Positions 26,260 through 39,441 are shown, counted from the first letter of the stretch. The stretch: 64,000 bases of DNA from Pseudo-nitzschia pungens (GCA_037355855.1 CM074764.1:5005371-5069370); one strand, 5' to 3'. The notes: generated by a model from the sequence alone, not told the origin. A program made the numbers and translations.

Positions 26260-26335
26260 TTGAAATAATAAATCACGACTTTGAAATAAAAAATAACGTT
26301 ATTTTTTATTTCAAAGTCGTGATTTATTATTTCAA
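26260..26335. repeat. 76-bp perfect palindrome after clpC, copy 2
   Basis: Same palindrome as at 39442-39517, unchanged despite the indel-rich surroundings. Confidence 0.9.
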
Positions 26336-26355
26336 GTTTTTATAGTTAATTTTAA

Positions 26356-29212
26356 CTACTCTTCATCTATTTTTTTTCTAGAGCCAAAAATACCACCCTT
26401 GTCTTCACCTTCTGCTCTTGGAATTTTAAATTTTCTTGCTTTTTTGTCCTGTGAGCGTTTCTCTTTTCGTTCGTTATACTTTCTTTTAGCTTTTTGCCAT
26501 GCACTTTCTTTTTGATCATCATCTTGGTCACTAGATGGATTAATTGAATCTGATGATTTATCAGTAGGTGCATCTGTTAAAGCATTGCTAGCATTAGTTA
26601 CAGCTCCTTCTGAACCACCTTCTTCGAAGAAACGACGATCGACGTTATCAAAATTGATTTCTACTTCCAATTCATTTGTATAAGTTAAAATACTATCTTC
26701 TACTCGTTTACGACGAACAATAATTTTAGTATTTGGGAATAGAGTTTGCGATAAACATTGTTCTGCTAACGTATCTTCTAAATATTTAGAGATCGAACGT
26801 CGTAATGGTCTAGCCCCATAAAGTGGGTCATAACCTTCATCAGTTAAAAAGGCTTGAACCGGGAATGTAACTACTAATTCTAATTCTTTATCTGCTAATC
26901 GTGTTTTAATTTGGTTAATCATTAATCCACAAATTCTCCAAAGATCAAGACGTGTTAAATGGTTGAATACAATAATCTCATCAATACGGTTTAAGAATTC
27001 TGGACGGAAGAAATTTTTAAGTTCTTCATGTACTAATGATTTAATACGCCCAAAAACTTTTGGATCTGTAGCAGGTTCCGGTCTTGGTTCCCACCCTAAA
27101 ACAGCATCAGGAGTTACTTTAAAACTTTCTATCATCACCTTGTTGTAATTTGGTTTTAATTCCACTTTCACGTTCAATAATCTTAGATCCTAAATTCGTT
27201 GTCATGATAATTAAGGTATTTGTAAAATCTACAACACGACCTTTTGAATCAGATAAACGACCATCATCTAAAATTTGTAATAATAAATTGAAAACATCCG
27301 GATGAGCTTTTTCAACCTCATCAAATAATACTACAGTATATGGAGTTGAACGAACAGCTTCTGTTAATAAACCACCTTCGTTATAACCTACATAACCTGG
27401 AGGTGAACCAATTAATTTAGCTACCGTATGTTTTTCCATAAATTCAGACATATCTAATCGAATCATATCTGTACTAAACATGTAGTCTGATAATGCTTTT
27501 GTTAATTCCGTTTTTCCAACACCCGTTGGTCCCGCAAAGATAAAACTTGCAATTGGACGATTTGGATCATTTAAGCCTACTCGGGCACGACGAACCGCTT
27601 TGGAAACTGACGTTACGGCATGATCTTGACCAATAAGTCGTTTATGAAGCTCTTCTTCCATTTTCATTAATCGTTCTGATTCAGAACCTGTAAGTTTATT
27701 TACGGGAACCCCAGTCCAATTTGAAATTACATTTGCAATGTCATTTTCATTAACAATGTCGATATCTTCTCTCACAATGCCTAATCGTTTTTTCTGAGCT
27801 GCTGCTGATTTTTTCATGATACGAATATGTGTTCGCACTTCGATTTCATGATCTACCAACTGTCTTGCGGCATCAAAATCATGATCTTTAACACACTCTT
27901 CTTTATCTTTTAGTGTATCTTGTAATTCTGTTAATAAGATTTGTAAACCTTTTGGTAATCGTCTATTTTCTAATCGAACACGAGCTGCTGCTTCATCGAT
28001 AACATCAATTGCTTTATCTGGTAAGAAACGATCTGCAATATATTTATTTGAAAGAATAGCTGCTTGTTCTAACGCTTTATCATGATAGCTTAATGCATGA
28101 TGTTGTTCAAATTTGGATCTTAAACCACGTAAGATTTCAATTGTTGTACCAACACTTGGCTCATCTACACGAACAGGTTGGAAACGACGTTCTAAAGCTG
28201 CATCACGCTCAATATATTTACGATATTCTTCGTTTGTAGTTGCTCCAATACAACGGAATTTACCACGTGCTAAAGCTGTTTTAAAATGTTTGCAGCATCT
28301 ACAGCGCCTTCGGCTGCACCAGCTCCAACTAATGTATGAATTTCATCAATAAACTACAATAACTGAACGCTCATTTTGCGCCTCTTCAACAATTCGTTTT
28401 AAACGTTCTTCAAATTCACCACGATATTTAGTACCAGCTAAAATTGAGCCTAAATCTAACGCCATGATAATACTGCCATCTAAGAAGTTTGGCCCTTTTT
28501 CTGTTAAAATTAATTGCGCTAATCCTTCTGCAACTGCAGTTTTACCAACCCCAGGTTCACCGATTAAAACTGGATTGTTTTTTCTTCGACGAGCTAGAGT
28601 TGCAATTACATTATCAATTTCTTGTTCTCGTCCAATAACTGGATCTAACTCGCCATCCACTGCTTCTTTACTAATATTTTCAGCATACTCATCCAATGTT
28701 GGAGTTTGACTACCACGTCTCTCACGTTCTAATAAGTATTTTTCAGCTTGTGATAATGGACGTAGCATTTCCTCTTGCGTTTCTTCAATATAGGCTAAAA
28801 CTAAATTTCTTAGATTAGGAAGATTAACACGCATTTTGTCCAATGTGCGTCGTGCAACACCATCAGGTTCAGCAATAAGAGCTAATAAGATGTGTTCCGT
28901 ACCAACAAAATTTTGTCCTAAATCTTTTCCTTCATGAACCGCCATTTCTAGAACACGTTTTGCTCTTGGTGTAAAAGGAATTTCAGAAGCAACAAATCCT
29001 GTACCACGTCCAATATACAATTCAATTTCTTTTCTAGTTTTTTTTAAAGTAACTTTTATCTTTTTTAAAGCTCGAGCACCAATACCATGTCGTTGACCAA
29101 TTACCCCTAATAAAAGTTGTTCAGTTCCAACAAAGTTATGGCCCATTCGTCGTGCTTCTTCTTGCGATAACATGATAACTTTAATCGCACCTTCAGTAAA
29201 TTTTTCAAACAT
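26356..29212 (-). CDS. clpC: ClpC, copy 2, three frameshifts
   Basis: 2857 instead of 2856 bases: a surplus A/T near 27122, a lost base near 28273 and a surplus base near 28350. All domains of the intact copy (36566-39421) are recognisable. Confidence 0.93.
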
Positions 29213-29339
29213 AATAATTAATTAGTTGTAGTTATTTAAAAATCTGCGTTAGTTTCTATTCACTTATTTATTATACTACTGACTTAATTAATTAAGGGTG
29301 AGTCAGTCTTACCACCCATTAGTTATTATACATAAATTC

Positions 29340-30152
<813 letters not shown>

Positions 30153-30171
30153 AGAATATTTAGTTTTTTTA

Positions 30172-30243
30172 CTCCCCAGGTAGGACTTGAACCTACGGCC
30201 AATCGGTTAACAGCCGATTGCTCTACCACTGAGCTACTGAGGA
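30172..30243 (-). tRNA. trnN: tRNA-Asn(GUU), copy 2
   Basis: 72 bases, identical to the other two copies. Confidence 0.95.
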
Positions 30244-30272
30244 CAGTACACATACCTGAGTATGATGTTAAA

Positions 30273-30301
30273 AGTATAACATATAATATTTCAGATTACA
30301 A
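30273..30301 (-). promoter_or_regulatory. Sigma70-like promoter of trnN, copy 2
   Basis: Complement of TTGTAA-N17-TATACT, as in the other copies. Confidence 0.55.
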
Positions 30302-30386
30302 CAATTTATTTAAGGTAAAATTCCCATGTTGCCTCAATAAACTAATTTAAATAGGTAAGTTTATTCTAATAAAAAAACCAATTGTA

Positions 30387-30688
30387 TTAATTGGTTTCTT
30401 TATTAAAGATTAAGAATCGTAAAACATGTGAATCTAATTTTAAAGTATTAGCAAAATTGTTGATATATTTTGGCATACTTGAGAAATTCAATTGAATATA
30501 ATTTCCTTTTGTTTTATTAACAATTGAATAAGCCAAATTATTGTTTTCCACGTGAAATTACAGAAATATCCGATACGTTAAACTTTCGTAAATTTTTGGC
30601 ATAATTAAATACCCACGTTTTTTAGTTCACTGTCATTAAATTCTTCTGTTAAAAGAATCATTATCTCATAGTCTCTTTGCACTGCCAT
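30387..30688 (-). CDS. rps6: Ribosomal protein S6, copy 2, two surplus bases
   Basis: 302 instead of 300 bases; indels near 30540 and 30620 break the frame. Start complement at 30686-30688. Confidence 0.87.
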
Positions 30689-30856
30689 ACAATAATAATT
30701 TTAATTAAAAGTAAATTGATAATAACGTCATCACCGAAATGGAATGTCAACGTAAATTCTTAGATATGTTTATACTTCAATATAATTTGATCATTTTTTG
30801 GTACAATAATAAAGCGTATTACAATTTACACAAAAAAATTTTATTGGAGAAATTTC

Positions 30857-31828
30857 ATGGATTGGAATGAAAATTCAAAACGCGTTATCAAATGCTGTTT
30901 TTTGCTATTTTACTTTTTGCAATGGTAATTTATTGAACACCCCCCGGTTAATTTATTATTCTTTAATGATAAATCTTCTTTATCGACAGTAGGTCGAATC
31001 AGTACAAGTCTTGCTACGTGTCTCTATTTTTTTATTCTTTGCTCTCGTTGGATCGTAGCGGGTTATTTCCCATTAAGTAATTATATATGAATCTTTTACT
31101 TTTTTTAACATGGATCTTATTAGGCGGTTTATTTGTATATTGAAACAAAAACAAGTAGTCGGTTAATTGGTGCTATCGTTATTCCAATTACATTATTAAT
31201 TAGTGGATTTGCGAATTTAACACTTTCACCCGAAATGCAGAAATCTAGCCCTTTAGTTCCGGCCTTACAATCTAATTGGTTTGATGGATGCATGTAAGTA
31301 TGATGTTATTAAGTTATGGAACACTAATTATGGGTTCTCTTCTATGTATCTTATTTTAGTAATTTCTGGCTATAAAGAGATCGATTTAAAATCAATAGAT
31401 AACTCTTCATCAGGGTTTTATAATGTTATGTTAGATTATTATGAAGCCAAATTAATTTCTTCATCTTCTGAAGTTGCCGACTCTGAAGTTTTCAGACTTT
31501 GGGAAATTAAAATTATTACAGAGTATTGATAACTGGAGTTATCGTATTATTGGATTAGGTTTTCCATTTTTAACAATTGGCATTATCTCTGGTGGTGTTT
31601 GGGCAAATGAAGCTTGGGGTTCTTACTGGAGTTGGGATCCCAAAGAAACATGGGCATTAATTACATGGTTAGTATTTGCTACTTATCTTCATGCACGTAT
31701 TACAAAAGGATGGGAAGGAAAAAAAAACAGCAATTTTAGGTGGTTTAGGATTCTTCGTAATTTGGATTTGTTATTTAGGAGTGAATTTCTTAGGAAAAGG
31801 CTTACATAGTTATGGGTGGGTTTCATAA
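30857..31828 (+). CDS. ccsA: CcsA, copy 2, many frameshifts
   Basis: Inverted copy of 33976-34929 with many indels, among them a C-rich insertion at 30936-30947 where the clean copy reads ATTGGGTTA. The [18 protein letters not shown] haem-handling motif is readable near 31600-31660. The spacer to 32127 holds no gene and ends in the rps16 terminator. Confidence 0.85.
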
Positions 31829-32127
31829 ACAATTTGAAACGGTTTCGCAACCTATAGAATTTTTAACTTTTAAGTATCTCTAAGTTAAAAATTTGTTGCA
31901 AAAAGATGATATTTTCCTAATAATCTTTGTGACAAAACCACTCTATGATAATTCTAGCCAATAATTCGAATCTACTTTTTATTTATTAGTTTTAAGAGTA
32001 TTCTAAAACTACTGTTAATTGAAATAATTTTCTTAATATTTAAATGGACATAAATTCGATCTCTTATTAAAAATCTATTACTAACATTTTAACAAATTAT
32101 GTTAATTTTATAAATTAACATAATTTT

Positions 32128-32627
32128 NNNNNNNNNNNNNNNNNNNNNNNNNNNNNNNNNNNNNNNNNNNNNNNNNNNNNNNNNNNNNNNNNNNNNNNNN
32201 NNNNNNNNNNNNNNNNNNNNNNNNNNNNNNNNNNNNNNNNNNNNNNNNNNNNNNNNNNNNNNNNNNNNNNNNNNNNNNNNNNNNNNNNNNNNNNNNNNNN
32301 NNNNNNNNNNNNNNNNNNNNNNNNNNNNNNNNNNNNNNNNNNNNNNNNNNNNNNNNNNNNNNNNNNNNNNNNNNNNNNNNNNNNNNNNNNNNNNNNNNNN
32401 NNNNNNNNNNNNNNNNNNNNNNNNNNNNNNNNNNNNNNNNNNNNNNNNNNNNNNNNNNNNNNNNNNNNNNNNNNNNNNNNNNNNNNNNNNNNNNNNNNNN
32501 NNNNNNNNNNNNNNNNNNNNNNNNNNNNNNNNNNNNNNNNNNNNNNNNNNNNNNNNNNNNNNNNNNNNNNNNNNNNNNNNNNNNNNNNNNNNNNNNNNNN
32601 NNNNNNNNNNNNNNNNNNNNNNNNNNN
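32128..32627. other. Scaffold gap, 500 N
   Basis: Exactly 500 undetermined bases between the end of copy 2 and trnH. Placeholder size; adjacency not proven. Confidence 0.98.
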
Positions 32628-32629
32628 AT

Positions 32630-32703
32630 GGCGGGTGTGGCCAAGTGGTTAAGGCAGCGGGTTGTGATTCCGCCATTCGCCGGTTCAAGTCCGGTCACTC
32701 GCC
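32630..32703 (+). tRNA. trnH: tRNA-His(GUG)
   Basis: Acceptor GCGGGTG/CACTCGC with the extra G at position -1 typical of His tRNA (base 32630), D arm GCCAAGTGGTTAAGGC, anticodon GTG in GGGTTGTGATTCC, and T arm CCGGTTCAAGTCCGG. Upstream of rps4. It lies right at the gap edge. Confidence 0.93.
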
Positions 32704-32763
32704 CTTATTGATTCAAAAAGATTTCAGAATTTACAAAAGATTATTTATCACTAAAATTAATTT

Positions 32764-33399
32764 ATGTCACGTTATCGCGGACCCCGATTAAGACTTGTTA
32801 GACGTTTTGGTAAAGACGTTAGCTTACCAGGTTTGACAACGAAAAAATCAATTAAAGAACAACCTCCTGGAAAAAGCTAAAGCTTCTGATGATGGGTGGG
32901 CAAAAAACGACAGAATACGGTATTCGTTTAAATTGAAAAACAAAAACTTAAATTTAATTACGGATTAACTGAAAAGCAATTATTCCGTTATGTCAAAGAA
33001 GCCCGTAGAAGAAAAGGTGTAACCGGTTTAATTTTACTTCAATTATTAGAAATGAGATTAGATACACTTTGTTTTACATTAGGATTTGCAAAAAGTATTG
33101 CCCAAGCTCGTCAATTAGTGAATCATGGTCATATTACTGTAAACAATAAAGTAATTAGTATTCCAAGTTTCCAATGTCGATTAAATGATGTAATTAGTGT
33201 AAAAGAAAGAAGTATTTCAAAAAATCTTGTTACTAATAATTTAAAAGCAAATCAACGTAATGAGATTCCATCTAATTTAGAGTTTAATGATGCAAAATTA
33301 GAAGCAACTGTTTTAGATTATTGTGATCGCGATGACGTTCAATTACAATTAAATGAATTACTTGTAGTTGAGTATTATTCCTCGACGCTAAGACCCTAA
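32764..33399 (+). CDS. rps4: Ribosomal protein S4, frameshifts in first half
   Basis: 30S assembly protein that binds 16S rRNA. The ATG at 32764 gives [24 protein letters not shown], then frame slips near 32873, 32898 and 32928. The later part is in one frame from about 32940: [23 protein letters not shown] and the S4 RNA-binding domain [28 protein letters not shown], ending at 33399. The ATG at 33052 is internal. The breaks are probably sequencing errors, since the gene is essential and the piece end is error-prone. Confidence 0.9.
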
Positions 33400-33426
33400 A
33401 TTGTTATATATTATCTATTTATTACT

Positions 33427-33690
33427 ATGTTAAAATTACGATTAAAACGAATTGGCCGAAAACGTGCCACCATCATATCGATTAGTGGTTATGGAAAGTA
33501 GCACTCGTAGAGATGGTCGACCAGTAGAAGAAGTGTGGGTTATTATGATCCAATATCAAAAAAAAGTCATTTTGATATTCCAAAAATTGAAAAATGGCTA
33601 AGCTATGGAGTACAACCGACAGAAACGGTTTTTAATTTATTAAAAAAAGCAGGAAATTGTATAAGAACTCCAAATAAAAAATTATGTTAA
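33427..33690 (+). CDS. rps16: Ribosomal protein S16, frameshifted
   Basis: Small 30S protein. The ATG at 33427 gives MLKLRLKRIGRKRA, then a surplus C near 33467 and surplus bases near 33535 shift the frame. LVVMESSTRRDGRPVEE and YYDPISKKSHFDIPKIEKWLSYGVQPTETV, the S16 core, are readable in other frames, ending at TAA 33688-33690. Its usual length is about 80-90 residues, which fits. It is too fragmented to show as one open frame. Confidence 0.88.
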
Positions 33691-33710
33691 TTATAAAATT
33701 AACATAATTT
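33679..33710. terminator. Hairpin at the rps16 stop
   Basis: 14-bp perfect arms (33679-33692, 33697-33710) with a 4-base loop, overlapping the rps16 stop codon. It lies between the convergent rps16 and ccsA. Confidence 0.75.
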
Positions 33711-33975
33711 GTTAAAATGTTAGTACTAGATTCTTAATAAGAGATCGAATTTATGTCCATTTAAATATTAAGAAAATTATTTCAATTAACAGTAGTTTTA
33801 GAATACTCTAAAACTAATAAATAAAAAGTAGATTCGAATTATTGGCTAGAATTATCATAGAGTGGTTTTGTCACAAAAGATTATTAGGAAAATATCATCT
33901 TTTTGCAACAAATTTTTAACTTAGAGATACTTAAAAGTTAAAAATTCTATAGGTTGCGAAACCGTTTCAAATTGT

Positions 33976-34929
33976 TTATGAAACCCACCCATAACTATGT
34001 AAGCCTTTTCCTAAGAAATTCACTCCTAAATAACAAATCCAAATTACGAAGAATCCTAAACCACCTAAAATTGCTGTTTTTTTTCCTTCCCATCCTTTTG
34101 TAATACGTGCATGAAGATAAGTAGCAAATACTAACCATGTAATTAATGCCCATGTTTCTTTGGGATCCCAACTCCAGTAAGAACCCCAAGCTTCATTTGC
34201 CCAAACACCACCAGAGATAATGCCAATTGTTAAAAATGGAAAACCTAATCCAATAATACGATAACTCCAGTTATCAATACTCTGTAATAATTTTAATTTC
34301 CCAAAGTCTGAAACTTCAGAGTCGGCAACTTCAGAAGATGAAGAAATTAATTTGGCTTCATAATAATCTAACATAACATTATAAAACCCTGATGAAGAGT
34401 TATCTATTGATTTTAAATCGATCTCTTTATAGCCAGAAATTACTAAAAATAAGATACATAGAAGAGAACCCATAATTAGTGTTCCATAACTTAATAACAT
34501 CATACTTACATGCATCATCAACCAATTAGATTGTAAGGCCGGAACTAAAGGGCTAGATTTCTGCATTTCGGGTGAAAGTGTTAAATTCGCAAATCCACTA
34601 ATTAATAATGTAATTGGAATAACGATAGCACCAATTAACCGACTACTTGTTTTTGTTTCAATATACAAATAAACCGCTAATAAGATCCATGTTAAAAAAA
34701 GTAAAGATTCATATAAATTACTTAATGGGAAATAACCCGCTACGATCCAACGAGAGCAAAGAATAAAAAATAGAGACACAGTAGCAAGACTTGTACTGAT
34801 TCGACCTACTGTCGATAAAGAAGATTTATCATTAAAGAATAATAAATTAACCCAATAAATTACCATTGCAAAAAGTAAAATAGCAAAAACAGCATTTGAT
34901 AACGCGTTTTGAATTTCATTCCAATCCAT
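33976..34929 (-). CDS. ccsA: CcsA, cytochrome c haem attachment protein
   Basis: Membrane protein of the System II cytochrome c maturation pathway that, with Ccs1, delivers haem to apocytochromes f, c6 and c550 in the thylakoid lumen. 317 residues, intact. The start [15 protein letters not shown] at 34929 is chosen because AGAAATTTCATGG places a GGAGAAA ribosome site just upstream (TTGGAGAAATTTC); the open frame reaches further but is not conserved in character. Many hydrophobic spans; the signature [22 protein letters not shown] (WWD haem domain) sits near residue 240. Divergent from rps6. Copies at 7395 and 30857 are broken. Confidence 0.95.
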   Translation of the reverse strand: MDWNEIQNALSNAVFAILLFAMVIYWVNLLFFNDKSSLSTVGRISTSLATVSLFFILCSRWIVAGYFPLSNLYESLLFLTWILLAVYLYIETKTSSRLIGAIVIPITLLISGFANLTLSPEMQKSSPLVPALQSNWLMMHVSMMLLSYGTLIMGSLLCILFLVISGYKEIDLKSIDNSSSGFYNVMLDYYEAKLISSSSEVADSEVSDFGKLKLLQSIDNWSYRIIGLGFPFLTIGIISGGVWANEAWGSYWSWDPKETWALITWLVFATYLHARITKGWEGKKTAILGGLGFFVIWICYLGVNFLGKGLHSYGWVS

Positions 34930-35094
34930 GAAATTTCTCCAATAAAATTTTTTTGTGTAAATTGTAATACGCTTTATTATTGTACCAAAAATGATCAAAT
35001 TATATTGAAGTATAAACATATCTAAGAATTTACGTTGACATTCATTTCGGTATGACGTTATTATCAATTTACTTTTAATTAAAATTATTATTGT

Positions 35095-35394
35095 ATGGCA
35101 GTGCAAAGAGACTATGAGATAATGATTCTTTTAACAGAAGAATTTAATGACAGTGAACTAAAAACGTGGGTATTTAATTATGCCAAAAATTTACGAAAGT
35201 TTAACGTATCGGATATTTCTGTAATTTCACGTGGAAAACATAATTTGGCTTATTCAATTGTTAATAAAACAAAAGGAAATTATATTCAATTGAATTTCTC
35301 AAGTATGCCAAAATATATCAACAATTTTGCTAATACTTTAAAATTAGATTCACATGTTTTACGATTCTTAATCTTTAATAAAGAAACCAATTAA
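35095..35394 (+). CDS. rps6: Ribosomal protein S6
   Basis: 30S protein, 99 residues, intact. It begins MAVQRDYEIMILLTEEF, with the family's alternating beta-alpha pattern and the KTKGNYIQLNFSSMPKYINNF stretch. It ends at 35394 and the stop codon lies inside a hairpin. It is divergent from ccsA, with a 165-base spacer. Confidence 0.92.
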   Translation: MAVQRDYEIMILLTEEFNDSELKTWVFNYAKNLRKFNVSDISVISRGKHNLAYSIVNKTKGNYIQLNFSSMPKYINNFANTLKLDSHVLRFLIFNKETN

Positions 35395-35406
35395 TACAAT
35401 TGGTTT
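35384..35406 (+). terminator. Hairpin at end of rps6
   Basis: AAACCAATT-AATAC-AATTGGTTT followed by more T: a classic intrinsic terminator that overlaps the stop codon. Confidence 0.8.
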
Positions 35407-35479
35407 TTTTATTAGAATAAACTTACCTATTTAAATTAGTTTATTGAGGCAACATGGGAATTTTACCTTAAATAAATTG

Positions 35480-35508
35480 TTGTAATCTGAAATATTATAT
35501 GTTATACT
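35480..35508 (+). promoter_or_regulatory. Sigma70-like promoter of trnN
   Basis: TTGTAA (35480-35485), exact 17-base spacer, TATACT (35503-35508), 29 bases before the tRNA. Present in all three copies. It may also serve thiG, 19 bases after trnN. Confidence 0.62.
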
Positions 35509-35537
35509 TTTAACATCATACTCAGGTATGTGTACTG

Positions 35538-35609
35538 TCCTCAGTAGCTCAGTGGTAGAGCAATCGGCTGTTAACCGATTGGCCGTAGGTTCAAGTCCTA
35601 CCTGGGGAG
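35538..35609 (+). tRNA. trnN: tRNA-Asn(GUU)
   Basis: 72 bases, full cloverleaf: acceptor TCCTCAG/CTGGGGA, anticodon stem ATCGGCT/ACCGATT around GTT, T arm GTAGG TTCAAGT CCTAC. Confidence 0.96.
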
Positions 35610-35628
35610 TAAAAAAACTAAATATTCT

Positions 35629-36438
35629 ATGATAAATAACTCTGATAAATTAAAGATTGGCGACAAGACCTTTACATCAAGATTAATGTTAGGAACTGGG
35701 AAATACAAAACAACAAAAGATGGGATTGATAGTATTTCTAGTAGTGAATGTGAAATTGTGACTGTAGCGATTCGACGCTTACCAACAAATTTAAAACATG
35801 ATACAACGAACTTTTTAAATCATTTAGATTGGAATAAACATTGGTTATTACCAAATACAGCAGGCTCCCAAACAGCAGATGAAGCTATTCGAATGGCCTT
35901 TTTAGGGCACGAATTAGCTTGCCGCCTTGGGCAAGAAGATAATTTTTTTGTCAAATTAGAAGTAATTTCAGATCCAAAATATTTACTACCCGATCCAATT
36001 GGAACTTTAAAAGCTGCTGAATTTTTAATAAAAAAAGGTTTTACTGTATTACCTTATATTAATGCTGATCCTATGTTGGCATTACACTTAGAAGATTTAG
36101 GGTGTGCGACTGTGATGCCATTAGGTTCTCCTATTGGCTCCGGACAAGGTTTAGCAAATTTGACAAACATTAAAATTATTGTTGAAAATGCCCAAGTTCC
36201 AGTAATTGTTGATGCTGGAATAGGAACAACTAGTGAAGCAACCATGGCAATGGAGTTAGGCGTTGATGGAGTTTTATTAAATACGGCCGTTGCGCAAGCT
36301 AAAAATCCAGCGCAAATGGCTTACGCTATGAATTTAGGAGTCAAAGCCGGACGCTTAACTTATTTAGCCGGTCGAATGGAGAAAAAACATTATGCAACTG
36401 CAAGCTCTCCACTTACTAATATTAGTACATTATTATAA
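35629..36438 (+). CDS. thiG: Thiazole synthase ThiG
   Basis: Forms the thiazole phosphate of thiamine from deoxyxylulose phosphate, dehydroglycine and ThiS thiocarboxylate in the stroma. 269 residues, intact, normal family length. It begins [18 protein letters not shown]; the likely Schiff-base lysine is in FVKLEVI (about residue 109). Further family motifs are [29 protein letters not shown] and [20 protein letters not shown]. It follows trnN by 19 bases and precedes clpC by 127 bases. No thiS is seen in this window. Confidence 0.96.
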   Translation: MINNSDKLKIGDKTFTSRLMLGTGKYKTTKDGIDSISSSECEIVTVAIRRLPTNLKHDTTNFLNHLDWNKHWLLPNTAGSQTADEAIRMAFLGHELACRLGQEDNFFVKLEVISDPKYLLPDPIGTLKAAEFLIKKGFTVLPYINADPMLALHLEDLGCATVMPLGSPIGSGQGLANLTNIKIIVENAQVPVIVDAGIGTTSEATMAMELGVDGVLLNTAVAQAKNPAQMAYAMNLGVKAGRLTYLAGRMEKKHYATASSPLTNISTLL

Positions 36439-36565
36439 GAATTTATGTATAATAACTAATGGGTGGTAAGACTGACTCACCCTTAATTAATTAAGTCAGT
36501 AGTATAATAAATAAGTGAATAGAAACTAACGCAGATTTTTAAATAACTACAACTAATTAATTATT

Positions 36566-39421
36566 ATGTTTGAAAAATTTACTGAAGGTGCGATTAAAGT
36601 TATCATGTTATCGCAAGAAGAAGCACGACGAATGGGCCATAACTTTGTTGGAACTGAACAACTTTTATTAGGGGTAATTGGTCAACGACATGGTATTGGT
36701 GCTCGAGCTTTAAAAAAGATAAAAGTTACTTTAAAAAAAACTAGAAAAGAAATTGAATTGTATATTGGACGTGGTACAGGATTTGTTGCTTCTGAAATTC
36801 CTTTTACACCAAGAGCAAAACGTGTTCTAGAAATGGCGGTTCATGAAGGAAAAGATTTAGGACAAAATTTTGTTGGTACGGAACACATCTTATTAGCTCT
36901 TATTGCTGAACCTGATGGTGTTGCACGACGCACATTGGACAAAATGCGTGTTAATCTTCCTAATCTAAGAAATTTAGTTTTAGCCTATATTGAAGAAACG
37001 CAAGAGGAAATGCTACGTCCATTATCACAAGCTGAAAAATACTTATTAGAACGTGAGAGACGTGGTAGTCAAACTCCAACATTGGATGAGTATGCTGAAA
37101 ATATTAGTAAAGAAGCAGTGGATGGCGAGTTAGATCCAGTTATTGGACGAGAACAAGAAATTGATAATGTAATTGCAACTCTAGCTCGTCGAAGAAAAAA
37201 CAATCCAGTTTTAATCGGTGAACCTGGGGTTGGTAAAACTGCAGTTGCAGAAGGATTAGCGCAATTAATTTTAACAGAAAAAGGGCCAAACTTCTTAGAT
37301 GGCAGTATTATCATGGCGTTAGATTTAGGCTCAATTTTAGCTGGTACTAAATATCGTGGTGAATTTGAAGAACGTTTAAAACGAATTGTTGAAGAGGCGC
37401 AAAATGAGCGTTCAGTTATTGTAGTTATTGATGAAATTCATACATTAGTTGGAGCTGGTGCAGCCGAAGGCGCTGTAGATGCTGCAAACATTTTAAAACC
37501 AGCTTTAGCACGTGGTAAATTCCGTTGTATTGGAGCAACTACAAACGAAGAATATCGTAAATATATTGAGCGTGATGCAGCTTTAGAACGTCGTTTCCAA
37601 CCTGTTCGTGTAGATGAGCCAAGTGTTGGTACAACAATTGAAATCTTACGTGGTTTAAGATCCAAATTTGAACAACATCATGCATTAAGCTATCATGATA
37701 AAGCGTTAGAACAAGCAGCTATTCTTTCAAATAAATATATTGCAGATCGTTTCTTACCAGATAAAGCAATTGATGTTATCGATGAAGCAGCAGCTCGTGT
37801 TCGATTAGAAAATAGACGATTACCAAAAGGTTTACAAATCTTATTAACAGAATTACAAGATACACTAAAAGATAAAGAAGAGTGTGTTAAAGATCATGAT
37901 TTTGATGCCGCAAGACAGTTGGTAGATCATGAAATCGAAGTGCGAACACATATTCGTATCATGAAAAAATCAGCAGCAGCTCAGAAAAAACGATTAGGCA
38001 TTGTGAGAGAAGATATCGACATTGTTAATGAAAATGACATTGCAAATGTAATTTCAAATTGGACTGGGGTTCCCGTAAATAAACTTACAGGTTCTGAATC
38101 AGAACGATTAATGAAAATGGAAGAAGAGCTTCATAAACGACTTATTGGTCAAGATCATGCCGTAACGTCAGTTTCCAAAGCGGTTCGTCGTGCCCGAGTA
38201 GGCTTAAATGATCCAAATCGTCCAATTGCAAGTTTTATCTTTGCGGGACCAACGGGTGTTGGAAAAACGGAATTAACAAAAGCATTATCAGACTACATGT
38301 TTAGTACAGATATGATTCGATTAGATATGTCTGAATTTATGGAAAAACATACGGTAGCTAAATTAATTGGTTCACCTCCAGGTTATGTAGGTTATAACGA
38401 AGGTGGTTTATTAACAGAAGCTGTTCGTTCAACTCCATATACTGTAGTATTATTTGATGAGGTTGAAAAAGCTCATCCGGATGTTTTCAATTTATTATTA
38501 CAAATTTTAGATGATGGTCGTTTATCTGATTCAAAAGGTCGTGTTGTAGATTTTACAAATACCTTAATTATCATGACAACGAATTTAGGATCTAAGATTA
38601 TTGAACGTGAAAGTGGAATTAAAACCAAATTACAACAAGGTGATGATAGAAAGTTTAAAGTAACTCCTGATGCTGTTTTAGGGTGGGAACCAAGACCGGA
38701 ACCTGCTACAGATCCAAAAGTTTTTGGGCGTATTAAATCATTAGTACATGAAGAACTTAAAAATTTCTTCCGTCCAGAATTCTTAAACCGTATTGATGAG
38801 ATTATTGTATTCAACCATTTAACACGTCTTGATCTTTGGAGAATTTGTGGATTAATGATTAACCAAATTAAAACACGATTAGCAGATAAAGAATTAGAAT
38901 TAGTAGTTACATTCCCGGTTCAAGCCTTTTTAACTGATGAAGGTTATGACCCACTTTATGGGGCTAGACCATTACGACGTTCGATCTCTAAATATTTAGA
39001 AGATACGTTAGCAGAACAATGTTTATCGCAAACTCTATTCCCAAATACTAAAATTATTGTTCGTCGTAAACGAGTAGAAGATAGTATTTTAACTTATACA
39101 AATGAATTGGAAGTAGAAATCAATTTTGATAACGTCGATCGTCGTTTCTTCGAAGAAGGTGGTTCAGAAGGAGCTGTAACTAATGCTAGCAATGCTTTAA
39201 CAGATGCACCTACTGATAAATCATCAGATTCAATTAATCCATCTAGTGACCAAGATGATGATCAAAAAGAAAGTGCATGGCAAAAAGCTAAAAGAAAGTA
39301 TAACGAACGAAAAGAGAAACGCTCACAGGACAAAAAAGCAAGAAAATTTAAAATTCCAAGAGCAGAAGGTGAAGACAAGGGTGGTATTTTTGGCTCTAGA
39401 AAAAAAATAGATGAAGAGTAG
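36566..39421 (+). CDS. clpC: ClpC, AAA+ chaperone of the stromal Clp protease
   Basis: Hsp100 ATPase that unfolds substrates for ClpP. 951 residues, intact. Domains: two N-terminal Clp repeats ([24 protein letters not shown], residues 1-150); first AAA domain with Walker A GEPGVGKT near 217 and VIDEIHTL; a UVR-like middle segment near 430-450; second AAA domain with Walker A GPTGVGKT near 562, and [23 protein letters not shown]. After about residue 860 comes a charged tail: an acidic/serine-rich stretch, then lysine/arginine-rich ([18 protein letters not shown]). This tail is longer than in most bacterial ClpC proteins. A large palindrome follows the gene. Confidence 0.97.
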   Translation: MFEKFTEGAIKVIMLSQEEARRMGHNFVGTEQLLLGVIGQRHGIGARALKKIKVTLKKTRKEIELYIGRGTGFVASEIPFTPRAKRVLEMAVHEGKDLGQNFVGTEHILLALIAEPDGVARRTLDKMRVNLPNLRNLVLAYIEETQEEMLRPLSQAEKYLLERERRGSQTPTLDEYAENISKEAVDGELDPVIGREQEIDNVIATLARRRKNNPVLIGEPGVGKTAVAEGLAQLILTEKGPNFLDGSIIMALDLGSILAGTKYRGEFEERLKRIVEEAQNERSVIVVIDEIHTLVGAGAAEGAVDAANILKPALARGKFRCIGATTNEEYRKYIERDAALERRFQPVRVDEPSVGTTIEILRGLRSKFEQHHALSYHDKALEQAAILSNKYIADRFLPDKAIDVIDEAAARVRLENRRLPKGLQILLTELQDTLKDKEECVKDHDFDAARQLVDHEIEVRTHIRIMKKSAAAQKKRLGIVREDIDIVNENDIANVISNWTGVPVNKLTGSESERLMKMEEELHKRLIGQDHAVTSVSKAVRRARVGLNDPNRPIASFIFAGPTGVGKTELTKALSDYMFSTDMIRLDMSEFMEKHTVAKLIGSPPGYVGYNEGGLLTEAVRSTPYTVVLFDEVEKAHPDVFNLLLQILDDGRLSDSKGRVVDFTNTLIIMTTNLGSKIIERESGIKTKLQQGDDRKFKVTPDAVLGWEPRPEPATDPKVFGRIKSLVHEELKNFFRPEFLNRIDEIIVFNHLTRLDLWRICGLMINQIKTRLADKELELVVTFPVQAFLTDEGYDPLYGARPLRRSISKYLEDTLAEQCLSQTLFPNTKIIVRRKRVEDSILTYTNELEVEINFDNVDRRFFEEGGSEGAVTNASNALTDAPTDKSSDSINPSSDQDDDQKESAWQKAKRKYNERKEKRSQDKKARKFKIPRAEGEDKGGIFGSRKKIDEE

Positions 39422-39441
39422 TTAAAATTAACTATAAAAAC

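Noticed and set aside
32628..32703. Open frames on the minus strand across trnH and the N block
   Set aside because: They are the reverse of a clear tRNA-His and run through undetermined bases.
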